Origin: Melieria omissa
Lineage: Eukaryota > Arthropoda > Insecta > Diptera > Ulidiidae
Assembly (NCBI GenBank): GCA_963971225.1
Contig: OZ020270.1
Coordinates: 72,184,432 to 72,248,431, forward strand
DNA: 64,000 bases
Direction of reading: 5' to 3'
The position numbers and the translations under genes are program-made. Of the stretch, positions 11,000 to 21,300 are shown one piece after another; within the stretch, counting starts at the first letter, position 1; each line of letters begins with the position of its first letter. The notes beneath the pieces are model-generated. The model had not been told where the DNA came from and made no database searches. It saw nothing but the letters and a program-made list of their open reading frames with translations.

Positions 11000-11300
11000 A
11001 GTGCATTAATTGTATTTGCTCTGACCATTGCAATGGTCCACACAACATCCTTAACATTTTGGAAAAACATATTTGCGCGAGATGTATAAATTTAAATATG
11101 ACGGAGGGAGAGCGACAACTTTTGAAACGGCATTTTTTGCAGAAATTCCAGATTCCGGGCGTTATAGGCTGCGTTGACGGTACGCACGTGCTTATAACGA
11201 AGCCACATCATGACCACACGCTTTTTTACAACAGAAAGGGGTACTTCAGCATAAATGCAATGATTGTAAACATTTACAAATATGTGATTATCAAATGGTG
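11000..11300 (+). pseudogene. Harbinger (HARBI1-like) transposase fragment
   Basis: The frame from 11059 holds IPGVIGCVDGTHVLI followed by YNRKGYFSINAMIV. This matches the DDE core of PIF/Harbinger transposases, where the GxxDGTHI block contains the first catalytic Asp and YxNRKGxxSxN follows it. The N-terminal helix-turn-helix and the second and third catalytic acids are missing, and the frame stops at 11301. The flanking TIRs with 3-bp duplication agree with this family. Confidence 0.8.
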
Positions 11301-11429
11301 ATCAGGGCTGTGGATGGTCGTCGTCCTGGCTCGAGCCACGATTCATTGATTTAGAGCGTTAGCCAAGCTCGTGATTACTTTGTAGGCAGCTACGAATCTG
11401 GCGAGCGCAGAGGACTGATGTCCTCTATC

Positions 11430-11807
11430 GAATGAGACGGATTTGACCTTGTCCCTCGAAATTTTTTTTGAATTTGTTGCACTGTGTAATTGACTGGCAC
11501 GACAGCCCGCTTACGCGAGACTAAGGCCTAGCTTCCCGCAGCCACCCGTGTTGTGCGTGTGAATTTTGTACGCGGGTGGAAGGGACCTACAGTTTTATGC
11601 CGGTTCCGAACGGCAGGTTGGGAGCTTTTTCATAGGCAATTTTTACTCTCAGAGGTTTGCCATTTCCAGCTGAGAGGACAGCCACCGAAAGAAAAAACTA
11701 GTTTCCCGTTATTTTCTGTAGGTGTTATTACAGGCAGTATTTGAACCTGCGGTTGCTGCCTTTGACTCGTTGTCCAACGCACTAACCAACTCAGCCACGC
11801 CGGCTGC
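11430..11807 (-). mobile_element. tRNA-derived SINE
   Basis: On the minus strand from about 11807 the head reads GGCGTGGCTGAGTTGGTTAG, an RNA polymerase III A box (TGGCTGAGTTGG). About 40 bases on comes the B box GGTTCAAATAC. The body runs left and includes GCCGTTCGGAACCGGCATAA (about 11600), a segment style common in fly SINEs. It splits the Harbinger Myb gene. The left limit is approximate. Confidence 0.75.
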
Positions 11808-11835
11808 CTAAAACAAACAAAACAAACAATAAATA

Positions 11836-11993
11836 TTGGTTGCGGGCCATTGCTATTTAGGTCCACCGTCAACTCTTTCCAGAGCGCCTCCACTTTCACT
11901 TTGTCACCCTTAACGAATCCTTTTGCGATATCCTGGTGCTTCTCCATAAACTTAAGGAGTATCGCATCCTGCGCCGAGTTCTTGTGCTTTCCC
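11836..11993 (-). pseudogene. Harbinger Myb/SANT-like DNA-binding protein fragment
   Basis: Read on the minus strand, SAQDAILLKFMEKH is followed by LWKELTVDLNSNGPQ. This resembles the Myb/SANT-like (trihelix) domain encoded by the second gene of Harbinger elements, which carries the transposase to the element ends and to the nucleus. The frame runs straight into the SINE at about 11807-11830 and is cut off there. Confidence 0.7.
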
Positions 11994-12805
11994 CTCGCAA
12001 ATTACATTCTCAAATTAAAATTGCATTTTTATTTTAATTATTTTTTTCAAAATCATTTTTTTCAATTTACTTACATTTTTATGCAGCTTCTATCTTTTCA
12101 CTTTCTACTGCTGAAGTGCTTTCAATTCACATTTTTTCTAGTGAATTCGGTTTCCGGAACATGCAAAATCACTCGGAATTCGTTTTTAAAAACAAGTGGA
12201 ATTGAGCGAGTGAAAGTGAAATGTAGAACACCAAAAAGTGAATTTGAAGTGATTTCATTTCAATTTCACCCGAAAGTGAAATCTAGAACCTGGCTGTATG
12301 CCATTTATACCAATTCCATGATGAAATAACCTATTATTTATTTGAATTTATTGTTGAAATTATTTCATCATGTACCAATTCCAGTTCTAAGCAAAATTTT
12401 AAATTAAATTGCAAATTTCAGCCAACAATTATTTGTGGTGAATATATATGTCCAGCCAGAGTTGTTTTTGAAGAGCCAACAAAATAAATTAAAATTTGTT
12501 CATACATTTTGCTGAAAATCAATTAATTTATGGACATTTCGTTTAACTTTCTTTTCCCTGGTGATAGCAATATAAAATATCAGCGCTTCTTATGTAAAAT
12601 CGTGTTAAATTACATTTAAGGAATTCATGTAAACCGCAGTTTTTTCAGTAATTTTCATGTGCACGCAGTACTGCCACATTCTGTACTTATTCACCACGAT
12701 TTCAATTTTATACGTGAACAACTACCAATTGACAGTTCTTGTCATACAGAATCGACGTCTGGTTGTCAAAGAGTGGCGCTACTTCGGATTTACTTTGCGT
12801 GCGTC

Positions 12806-12933
12806 CAACCGGCTACACCAGAGATGCCAAACTTTGTCGAGAAATGTAGTTTACAGCTGCGTTTTTCAACTCAACCGGCTAAACCAGAGATGTCAAACTT
12901 ATTCGAGAAATGTAGTTTACAGCTGCGTTTTTC
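12806..12933. repeat. Two tandem 66-bp units
   Basis: Units beginning at 12806 and 12872 share CAACCGGCTA, ACCAGAGATG and GAGAAATGTAGTTTACAGC with few differences. They directly follow the 8-bp duplication of the 7177-12797 element. Confidence 0.9.
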
Positions 12934-13123
12934 CTCCGGTGTTAACCCTTTACGGCACCGTGTGACATATCTGTAACAAACCACTAAAATAGCTATAAAA
13001 TGCAATGTTAACAAGTAATCTCTGTTTTTGTTTTTTTGTATCTCTTATAAACGGTAGTGCATGTAATATAAAAATACTACATAGAAACCTTTAAGTTAAA
13101 ATGTAAAATTTTTCATTTAATAA

Positions 13124-14449
13124 CACTGAGCAACAGCCAAAATTTTTCCGAGTTCTAGTAAACCTTTTCTAAAGGATTTTTGGACGCTGATCACAACTGC
13201 GTACTTAGTTTTTTGATTGTTTGAGCGGTTTGTAAGTTATTTGTGGATTTTGCTAGGAGGTGTTTTCCACGTTTTTTCATCTTTGAATTTTTATTGCATT
13301 TATAATATGTTGAAAAACACGATAATTTTTTTATGACACAAAAACGAATCCTCAAGCTATAATTCTGACCATAGTCGATTTCGATTGGTCAAGGGTTAAC
13401 ATGGCTATGGCCCTTCAAAGTTCAATTTTCGCGAGTTTTTCATAAAAATTCATTTAAAATCGGTGTTGCAATTTTCAACTAAGAGTTAGTGTGCAATGTA
13501 TAGTGTAAGGTTAAGTTACAACCTTATAGAACAGATCTTTTTTATTGGCCATTCTCGGCCTATGCTCATTAGAGTGTAAATGCGACTTCATCTTCTGAAC
13601 ACGTGTTTGTATTGAAATCTCCTAATGCTTTTCGCGTCATTGATGAAAGTAGCTAAAGTATTTTCGCAAGCGTCAATATTTGTCTTTTCAAGGGCATTAA
13701 CAAAATTTGAATTGGTTCATTACTGTAGGAGCTATTCTAAAAAGAGTTGGATCACACAAGTCAAAATTTCAACCACACACTCTTAGCAAACTACTTGCTG
13801 TTTTTCCATATTTCATTGCGACATATTTCTAGGGCGCAAAAAAAATCAAAATCAAAACTGAAAATTTTACGAATTAAGGGCATTTGATGAATGTGAGCAT
13901 TTTCATACCGCTGCCTAAAATTGTGCTCCGATATTATAGCTCAAAAGTAAATCCTTGCTTTTGTTGCTGAATTTATGAATGGTGAACTTACATATTTGAA
14001 CACAATTTCTATTACAAACATCGTATTTCAAAAATTTCTTTTTTAATTGAAAGCCCCAACATTCTTCTTTCACTATATGACAATATATATTTTTTGTAAG
14101 AAAAATCTTTTGTGTATTCGCAATCTTGCAAAGTAACTGAAAATTTGACTTTGCAAATGAATAATTCTTGCAAATTTGAACCGATTTTAATGTTTTAAAT
14201 TTGAAATACATGGTTAGAGTATCGTTAATCTATGTTAAAAAAATGCCATTTTAGACTTCAGGTTTGTGGGAGCTGCATGCGTATAATGGTCAAAAAACAT
14301 GGAAAACGCCCTCCGAGGAATCAATATTTCCTAAGCCGCTCAAACAATCAAAAAACTAAATACGCAGTTGTGATCAGCGTCCAAATATCCTTTAGAAAAG
14401 TTTGGTTTGATTTCAGAAAAAAAAATAATGCCGATTTTGTTGCTCTGTG
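13124..14449. mobile_element. Long-TIR element with TAA duplication (family also at 48519)
   Basis: The left end CACTGAGCAACA and right end (complement CACAGAGCAACA) have TAA at 13121-13123 and 14450-14452. The inverted repeat extends inward for more than 120 bp. The best-conserved block is GGACGCTGATCACAACTGCG (about 13187) against its complement at about 14370. No coding potential is convincing. A relative with the same ends and target lies at 48519-49680. Confidence 0.85.
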
Positions 14450-14756
14450 TAATCAGAAATCGTGAGTGTTCAGTGTGCACAGTGCATTACCGTGAAGACT
14501 TAATTTATAAAAAAAAATATATCAAAGTGATTTTTCATTACTATTTTAGTGCGAAACAACAGGTGAATACTTTCTCTTTAAATAACGTGCTCGAATTCAT
14601 AAAAAATATTTGATAGTTTTTATGAAATCAAGAAATTACTGTTTGTAACATTTCTGTCACATTGCGGAACAAATGCAACTTTTGCTGTGTACCGCGCAAT
14701 GTGACATTTTTGTTACAAACCGATGAAAATGATAAAAAAAAATTAACACAAAACAG

Positions 14757-15711
14757 ATGAATGCAGATCCAGTGAATGTTTTGTCAGCGGCATACCATTT
14801 TGAGGTGGATACAGGGTCTGAAAATAACAGGGCGCCTTCAAACCCCGATCTAGGTGCTTCATCCAACGTTGTAGTCAGACTAGCAAAAATCATTCCAAGA
14901 AATCAAAACTATAGAGCATATTTTGATTTGTCTCTGCCGCTTATAAAATATTTGGCAACGGAAGGATTTTTTAGTCTCGGCACAATTCGGAGAAATATAA
15001 TAGTAGATTGTAAACTACCTACAGATCGAGATATCAAAAATAAAGAGCGTGGCTATTCAACTGAATACGTGGATATAGAGGGTACGGATGTTTCCACCGT
15101 TATTTGGAAAGATAATTAGTCTGTTATTCTGGCTTCCAATTTCGTTGGAGAGCTACCGAAATCCGGAGTTCGACGTTATGACAAGAAATCCAAACAATAC
15201 ATCACTATAGAACGGCCGTATATAATTCAAGAATACTATCGCCACACGGGAGACGTCGATTTAATTGATAGCATTATGGGTAGATACAAAATATTGCTGA
15301 GAAGCAAGCGTTAGGATGTTAGGATGTTCTACCATTTCCTTGACCTCACGATGTCTAATGCATGGATTTTGTATAAGAGAGTTTGAAAAGCGAATGGTCA
15401 CAATGATGGTCAGCTATCATCAGCGGATTTCAGGATGGAAGGCGCAACGGTTCTCTGTAAGATGGGCTAGCCCCATAAAGCGACAAAGACTTGAACGCGA
15501 GCTCAAAGCTAAAAAACATAAGGGGCCAGCGCAGAGTACTCCATCGATTGCGATAAGACATGATCAAATCGGACATTGGCTGGTATGGGCAGAAAAAAGG
15601 TGCAAGCTCCCTGGATGCGTAGGAGTCTCGCAAACTTTATGTGAAAAGTGTAGAGTGGCCTTATGCTATAATAAACAAATTAATTGCTTTAAAATTTTCC
15701 ACACTTCATAA
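14757..15711 (+). pseudogene. piggyBac transposase, N-terminally lost and frameshifted
   Basis: The first block (14757-15119) contains VVVRLAKIIPRNQNYRAYFD, a TEGFFSLGTIRRN segment and a KERGYSTEY segment, the catalytic-core style of the piggyBac DDE domain. After a stop at 15117 the homology continues in the plus strand (GELPKSGVRRYDKKSK near 15150, then GDVDLIDSIMGRYK near 15250). It shifts frame again near 15310 and ends with the Cys-rich C-terminal finger (RCKLPGCVGVSQTLCEKC, 15598-15652). At least two stops or shifts and a missing N-terminus make it inactive. It lies between ends with TTAA duplications, which confirms the family. Confidence 0.9.
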
Positions 15712-15946
15712 AACATTAAAACTTAAAAACTAAAACAGAGTTTTTTGAAATGTGAATAAAGATTAAACTTTTGTACTCGTTATAGCTCAATGTGACATAG
15801 ATGTTACAAACCGCTTTTTTCTCCACTTATCTACTTTATAATAAACATTTTGAAAACTCGTGGAACCAATGTTTTGTTATTTACAAAAAGCTTTCAATTC
15901 AACCGGGTTTCATTAAGTTTGGTGATCTTGAGCCGTAAAGGGTTAA

Positions 15947-16160
15947 TCTTAATTGAATCCAATTTGCACAGAGCACTTTTAACATGACACAACATATTTT
16001 GCTGTCTGAACTTCTTTCCAAGGATATCATACTTTCCAGTCTTCCTCCATTTGCCAAGTACCTCAACGCTGTGGCCAGTTGCAGTGCTAATGGTATAGAT
16101 GTTTCCTTCATATATGGCTTGATTTTTTTAAGAACACATGGATATGCTTCCTTATTTAAT
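15947..16160 (-). pseudogene. Harbinger transposase N-terminal fragment
   Basis: On the minus strand PLALQLATALRYLANGGRLE matches the helix-turn-helix region of HARBI1-type transposases (usual form LAxTLRFLATG). It is followed by about 40 residues in the same frame and then by the edge of the piggyBac element. No TIRs were found for it, so it is an older remnant into which piggyBac jumped. Confidence 0.65.
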
Positions 16161-16354
16161 CGATAATAAGCAAAGAATCTGTAAGCAGTGCACCAGTAAA
16201 AGTTTGGGGACAAATGCACTAATGCGAACTCTCATGAAAACAAAACGGAAAGTTGGGCTATATAGAGCTTATTTGTGCAAATTTAACGAACTAAAAATTT
16301 TGCTTGGGAAAAGCCTACAAAAGGCGTGGTTCGGGGTCATAAAAAAAACTCAGT

Positions 16355-16420
16355 TAATTTCCAACTGATTTAAGCGATATGGGTATCAAACAAATATACC
16401 TTTCTATTGATGTACAACAT
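16355..16420 (-). repeat. Dispersed repeat shared with 47532-47605
   Basis: On the minus strand the text ATCTAATGTTGTACATCAAT, AGAAAGGTAT and GTTTGATACCCATATCGCT matches the plus strand at 47532-47605 in the same order. It adjoins the left end of the Tc1 element. Element type unknown. Confidence 0.7.
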
Positions 16421-16829
16421 TAGATACACAAGTCAAAAAAAGTTTGCGTACAGGCAAGACAAAATTATGTTATCATCAATTTTGACCTCAAAAATGGGTT
16501 CTCTCTTTACCAAAACTTATCCACAGTATTCATATATGCCTTAACTGCACTTTTTGTTGTGTTTTAGATGCATTAAAACAATAATTTTCCATATAAGTTT
16601 GCGTACAAAACTAATAACGGGAATTTCCAGTTATGCTTTTTATTTGGAAATTTGTATTCCATTGAGCAGTAAACGGACTTTTAAATAATTCTTAAACGTA
16701 TATGTGCTTGAAATTATATAGAATGCAATAGAACCCAAGCAAAAAATAAATAAAAATGGATAAAAGGATAATCTTACTAAATAATGACCAAATTGACAAC
16801 AAATTTCTTGAAATAAGAGAAATTTTTGG

Positions 16830-17138
16830 AAGAGCATATTCGTCATTTCGAAAAGCCATCTGAAGTTTCGAAGAAAAAACCAGAAATTCTTGCTTCTTTG
16901 CTACGATCTGGCCATTTTCTTAAGCTACCCAAGCAATATGATTAGATTGTTTTGCGATCGATAATCCTAGGCTAGTTGCATCCGATATCTTCAGAAATGT
17001 ACAGAAATATGAACTTTATAAGAAAAGTCCTGAAAAAATATATATTTTCCCTACAGAATAACATGCAAGAAGCTCAAATTTAGCTTACTAGCAAAGAGCA
17101 CAGAATTGCTTTAGTGAAAGAGTCCATTAAAGAGTCTA
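16830..17138 (+). pseudogene. Decayed Tc1 transposase N-terminal/central part
   Basis: This lies between the left IR/DR and the minisatellite MITE, where the Tc1 transposase should be. Short stretches look Tc1-like in spacing (lysine/arginine-rich segments), but stops in all frames prevent a firm reading. Assigned mainly by position inside the Tc1 ends. Confidence 0.4.
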
Positions 17139-18032
17139 CACCTTTTCAACCTCAAAATGAGAATGCGTAAATTCATAATGAGAAATGTAAATTCGTAATG
17201 AGAATGCGTAAGTTCATAATGAGAAATATAAATTCTTAATGAGAAAGCGTAAATTCAAAATGAGAAAAAAAAGTAAATTCAATTTGAGAATGCGTAAATT
17301 CAAAATTAAAATATTTTTCCCACTTGTTCTTGGTTTGGTTTAGAGTCCTGCACGAGTATGCATTTTTGCTATTGTACATAAAGAATATTAAAAAAATATC
17401 ACATAAAAGATAATAAAAATTCAGTCGTCTTCATAAAATAAAACTAAGGAGTGAACCATTATGCGAACAACGTTTACAGTATCTTGAGGGAATAATTGAT
17501 AATGCAAAGAAAACCATTACTGGTGGAGATTGTGCCAGAGCTGTACAGCACACCACAACATTTCATGAAAATGGCATTGCTTTACAGAATATGGATGTAG
17601 GGATGTAATAATTGTTTAAGCACTTGTTTTTGCATTTTGTTATTGAATTCATATAATAAAAGTTTCTCATACTAAAAATAAACCTTATACTACATAGTTT
17701 TCATTTCAAATTTTCCTTTTCCCAATTTGAATTTACGCATTCTCAAATTGAATTTACCTTTTCTCATTTTGAATTTACGCTTTCTCATTATGAATTTATA
17801 TTTCTCATTTTGAATTTACGCATTCTCATTACGAATTTATATTTCTCATTTTGAATTTACGCTTTCTCATTACGAATTTATATTTCTCATTTTGAATTTA
17901 CGCATCCTCATTACGAATTTATATTTCTCATTTTGAATTTACGCTTTCTCATTACGAATTTATATTTCTCATTAAGAACTTACGCATTCTCATTATAAAT
18001 TAACATATTCTCATTTTGAGGTTGAAAAGGTG
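17139..18032. mobile_element. TA-flanked foldback-like MITE built of minisatellite arrays
   Basis: Ends CACCTTTTCAACCTCAAAAT (17139) and its complement (to 18032) are flanked by TA (17137-17138 and 18033-18034). Both arms consist of tandem units of about 20 bp of the type TCTCATTTTGAATTTACGC: about seven units on the left arm and about fourteen on the right arm, in opposite orientation. A non-repetitive centre (17330-17720) contains a short coding-like frame. It is inserted in the Tc1 transposase region. Confidence 0.88.
17417..17608 (+). CDS. Short unrecognised coding-like frame inside the MITE
   Basis: The open frame from the stop before 17417 to TAA at 17606 lacks an in-frame ATG near its start. 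It reads as ordinary protein text (for example EQRLQYLEGIIDNAKKTITG, then GDCARAVQHTTTFHENG), unlike the AT-rich low-complexity DNA around it. I do not recognise the family. It may be a captured exon piece or a fragment of the transposase of the parent element. It is bracketed by inverted minisatellite arms. Confidence 0.3.
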   Translation, partial: KFSRLHKIKLRSEPLCEQRLQYLEGIIDNAKKTITGGDCARAVQHTTTFHENGIALQNMDVGM

Positions 18033-18199
18033 TAGAAAACCGGATTTTCGGGACTATGTGTTGTTATCTATGGAGTAGGAAGATTTCTTATTCTCTGATA
18101 ATGGTTTGGCATATTTGGCATTAAAAGGCATAAACTAATTTGAAGAGGATTCAGTTAATAACAAAAATCTGACATTAACAGTAAATCATAGCTTTTGAG

Positions 18200-18359
18200 A
18201 GGGTATGGTATGGGGCTGCATGTATATTAAAGAAGTGAGCAGGCTGTGTTTTTCAGAAATGGTTCCGAGGGGTTATTTGCATATTCTAAAAGCTTATGCA
18301 AGCCAAGGTTTCAAAATTTTGGATCAGGTTCCAATATTTCTGTTCAACATTAAGGCCTT
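18200..18359 (+). pseudogene. Tc1 transposase DDE-region fragment
   Basis: The frame GMVWGCMYIKEVSRLCFSE corresponds to the Tc1 motif around SVMVWGC that follows the second Asp of the DDE triad. It runs to the 15-bp target duplication at 18360-18374, where the LOA/I-like LINE is inserted, and continues on the far side at 23132. Confidence 0.8.
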
Positions 18360-18374
18360 AAGGTGCAATGCATA

Positions 18375-21300
18375 GGTTAGGTTAGGTAGGGAAGGGTGTG
18401 TGCGTCCCAAGGGCAGCACTTCCACTCGGAGGCCAAAATGGCCCATTGTGAATCCCTTCATGGAAGATTCCGGAGCTAACCAGTGGCTCTCAGTTCGGGG
18501 CAAACCAGTTCGACCTCTTGATGAAGGAGAGTAGATCCGATATTTCAACTACTGCTGCGCAGGCCAAGTCTACCAGGAACCTTGACCCCAAGGTACGGAG
18601 TCGGCGTTCCTGCAGAGCCGGGCAGTGGCACAGGTAGTGTTGGATCGTTTCCACTTCTTCCTCATCTCCACAGCTTCTGCAGACATCACTGGACGAGAGG
18701 CACCATTTGACCAGCATAGATCCAATGGCGCAGTGTCCAGTGATGACTCCAACAAGCTGCCTAATAGAGGTTCGACTCAGGGACAGTACATATCGCGTTT
18801 TCCTCACGGAAAGGGAAGGCCATATTGCCCGGCAGGTACTGCAATCAGTTCTGCTCCGCCATGAGGACTCGATGTAAGTTTTGCTCAACCTGTCAATACG
18901 CAAATACAGGGCAGATATCGGAAGGAGCACAGAGTTATCCACTTCGGTGAGAGGCAGGGCGACCCCCTTTCTTGCCATCTCATCCGCTGCCTCGTTTCCT
19001 GCCACTCCAGAGTGGCCCGGAACCCAGCAGAGAGTGACTCGGTGATGTCCGATGCCGCGAAGTGCACTGCGACAACTCTGCACTACCTTTGATTTCACAG
19101 TCGCTGATTCCAGCGCTTTAAGGGCTGCCTGACTATCCACACAGATTGTGATATCCGTGGGTGATAATCCGCTGTCGCGGATTAATTCAGCAGCTTTCCA
19201 GATTGCATAAATCTCCGCCTGAAAGATGCTACAGAGGTCCGGGAGTCTGAAAGACCGTTGAGCCCCTAGTGCATCTGAGTGGAGACCAGCTCCTGTACCT
19301 TCCTCCATCTTAGAACCATCTGTGAATATGGTGATGGAGGCGTCTCTTATCACACTTGTAAGTCCCCATTCTTCCCTTGAGGGAAAGGAGGTAAGTGCGC
19401 GCGAATCAAAATCCAGGTATGGAATCAGATAGTCCGTGCAGGAATCTAATTGATGTTCCGTACCTGGCCTCGTAAATGACCTTAGGATCCCAGAGTGTCC
19501 ATAAGCGTGCTCTTTCCACAAGTTGGCCTCTCTCAGCCTGAGAGCGCCTTTAGCAGCACAGCACTTAATGAACTGCTCTATTGGGTGGAGATGTAGAATC
19601 ATCTCTAGGCCTGCCTGGGGGGTGCTTTTGACGGTTCCTGCTATTCCCATAGCCGCCAGTCTCTGCACCTTCATCAGTTGCGTCGCCAAGGACCTGGTGT
19701 CCGTGGCCGGCCACCAGACAATGGCTCCGTAACATAAGATCGGCCGAATGATCGCTGTATACATCCAGTGGACAATGCCCGGCCGCAATCCCCACTTTTT
19801 CCCGAAGGCCTTCTGACAGACGTAGAAGGCATTCAGGCTCTTCTTCACCCGCTCTTCCACGTTGCGTCTCCAAGAAAGCTTGGAGTCGAGTGTGGTGCCA
19901 AGGTATTTCACCTCGGGTGAGAGGGTGATAGTGATGCCGCTGAGTTTCGGCAGCCTAAACTCCGGTATCTTGTATCTCCGGGTGAACAGTACCATAACCG
20001 TCTTTGAGGTGTTAACTCCTAGACCGTTATGCTCTGCCCACCTAGAGAGTTCTCCTAAAGCAGACTCCATGAGATCACTGATGGTGGAAAGAAATTTTCC
20101 AGGGATCAGGATAGTGACGTCGTCCGCATATGCTACTACTCGCAGCCTCCTGGATTCGAAGATCTCGAGGATGTTGTTTATCACAAGCAGCCACAGCAGC
20201 GGCGAAAGGACGCCCCCCTGAGGTGTGCCCCTTGTGGTTAACCTCCTCACCGAGCACGAGCCTAGGCTGGAGTGAACCCTTCTGCTACTAAGCATATCGC
20301 TGGTCCACCTTACCACTTTCTCGTCCACTTCGAATTTTCTAAGTGCACTGATTATTGCCTCTAGAGTGACGTTATTAAAGGCCCCCTCAATATCGAGGAA
20401 AGCGGCTAACGTATACTCCTTGACGCTCAGCGATTTTTCGATCGTCTGAACGACCTCATGTAAGGCGCTGTCTACAGATTTTCCCCTGCAATACGCATGT
20501 TGCGTCCTGCAGAGTCCCCTGGACTGTGCCACTCCCCTGACATAGACATCCACCAGCCTCTCCAAGGTCTTAAGAAAGAACGATGACAGGCTGATCGGTC
20601 TGTAGTCTTTTGCAGTGATGTGGTTTGACTTCCCCGCCTTGGGGATGAACACCACCTTAACCTCTTTCCAGGCGCGCGGTACATAGCCCTGCTGGAGAGA
20701 TTCCCGAAAGATTCGCACCAAGACTTTGACCACTGCCTCCTTAGACCATTGCAGCATAGCCGGAATGACACCATCGGGACCCGGAGATTTGTACGGGTTG
20801 AAGGTGTCTATCGCCCATGCCACTTTGACCTCATCGATAATCCCCCGAACAAAAGCATCCGGTCGTGACGAGTGCTGTCTATGAGGCGTGGTCGTCTCAA
20901 CAACACTCGTGCAACCGGGAAAGTGGGTGTTCATGAGAGTCTCTAGAAGCTCCTCCCTCGATTCTGTCCACGAGCCGTCAGACTTCCTAATGCTGCTAGG
21001 GGTATGTGATGCCCCGGCTAGCACCTTGCGAAGTCTGGCGGCCTCGTTGACATTGTCGAGGGATTCACAGTTCTTCCTCCAATTATCCCGCTTGGCCGCC
21101 CTAATAGTCTTCTTAAACTTATTAAAGCTAGCCTTGTAGGCTCCCCAGTCTTCTTCAGTTCGGCTAAGTTTAGCCTTATTGAAGAGACGTCTGGTATCTG
21201 TTCTAAGTTGTCTTAGCTCTGGGGTCCACCACACCGCGTTGGTTTTCCGTGGAGCTCGACTTTTAGGACAAGATTCATTAAAAGACTTGTTAAGCACTTT

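Larger units (their letters stand above)
9477..12296. mobile_element. PIF/Harbinger DNA transposon, decayed and nested
   Basis: The end CAGCCAGGTTCCAGA at 9477 matches in inverted orientation CAGCCAGGTTCTAGA ending at 12296. The flanks are TAT at 9474-9476 and 12297-12299, a 3-bp duplication as expected for Harbinger. It carries a transposase fragment on the plus strand (about 11000-11300) and a Myb/SANT-like partner fragment on the minus strand (about 11836-11993), the usual two-gene, convergent Harbinger plan. A 5'-truncated LINE (9661-10998) and a SINE (about 11430-11807) have landed inside. Confidence 0.85.
7177..12797 (-). mobile_element. Long copy of an 8-bp-TSD (hAT-like) element, heavily nested
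   Basis: Ends AAAGTAAATCCTAAGTAG (7177) and the complement of CAAAGTAAATCCGAAGTAG (ending 12797) are flanked by the 8-bp duplication CGTGCGTC at 7169-7176 and 12798-12805. The same element occurs as an 814-bp copy at 56477-57290 in the opposite orientation. Inside are a MITE at 7199, with another at 7963 within it, and a Harbinger element at 9477-12296. Taking those away leaves about 1.45 kb. No transposase of its own is recognisable. Confidence 0.85.
12946..15942 (+). mobile_element. piggyBac DNA transposon, degenerate, with nested element
   Basis: Ends CCCTTTACGGC (12946) and its complement (to 15942) are flanked by TTAA at 12942-12945 and 15943-15946. The sub-terminal motif GTGACAtnnnTGTTACAAACC, or close variants, recurs at about 12961, 14701 and 15791, plausible transposase binding sites. 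It encodes a broken piggyBac transposase (14757-15711) and contains a 1.3-kb TAA-flanked element at 13124-14449. Without that it is about 1.67 kb. Confidence 0.93.

Noticed and set aside
17155..18015. CRISPR-like array
   Set aside because: Units are contiguous tandem repeats without unique spacers, in inverted arms, in a eukaryotic transposon context.
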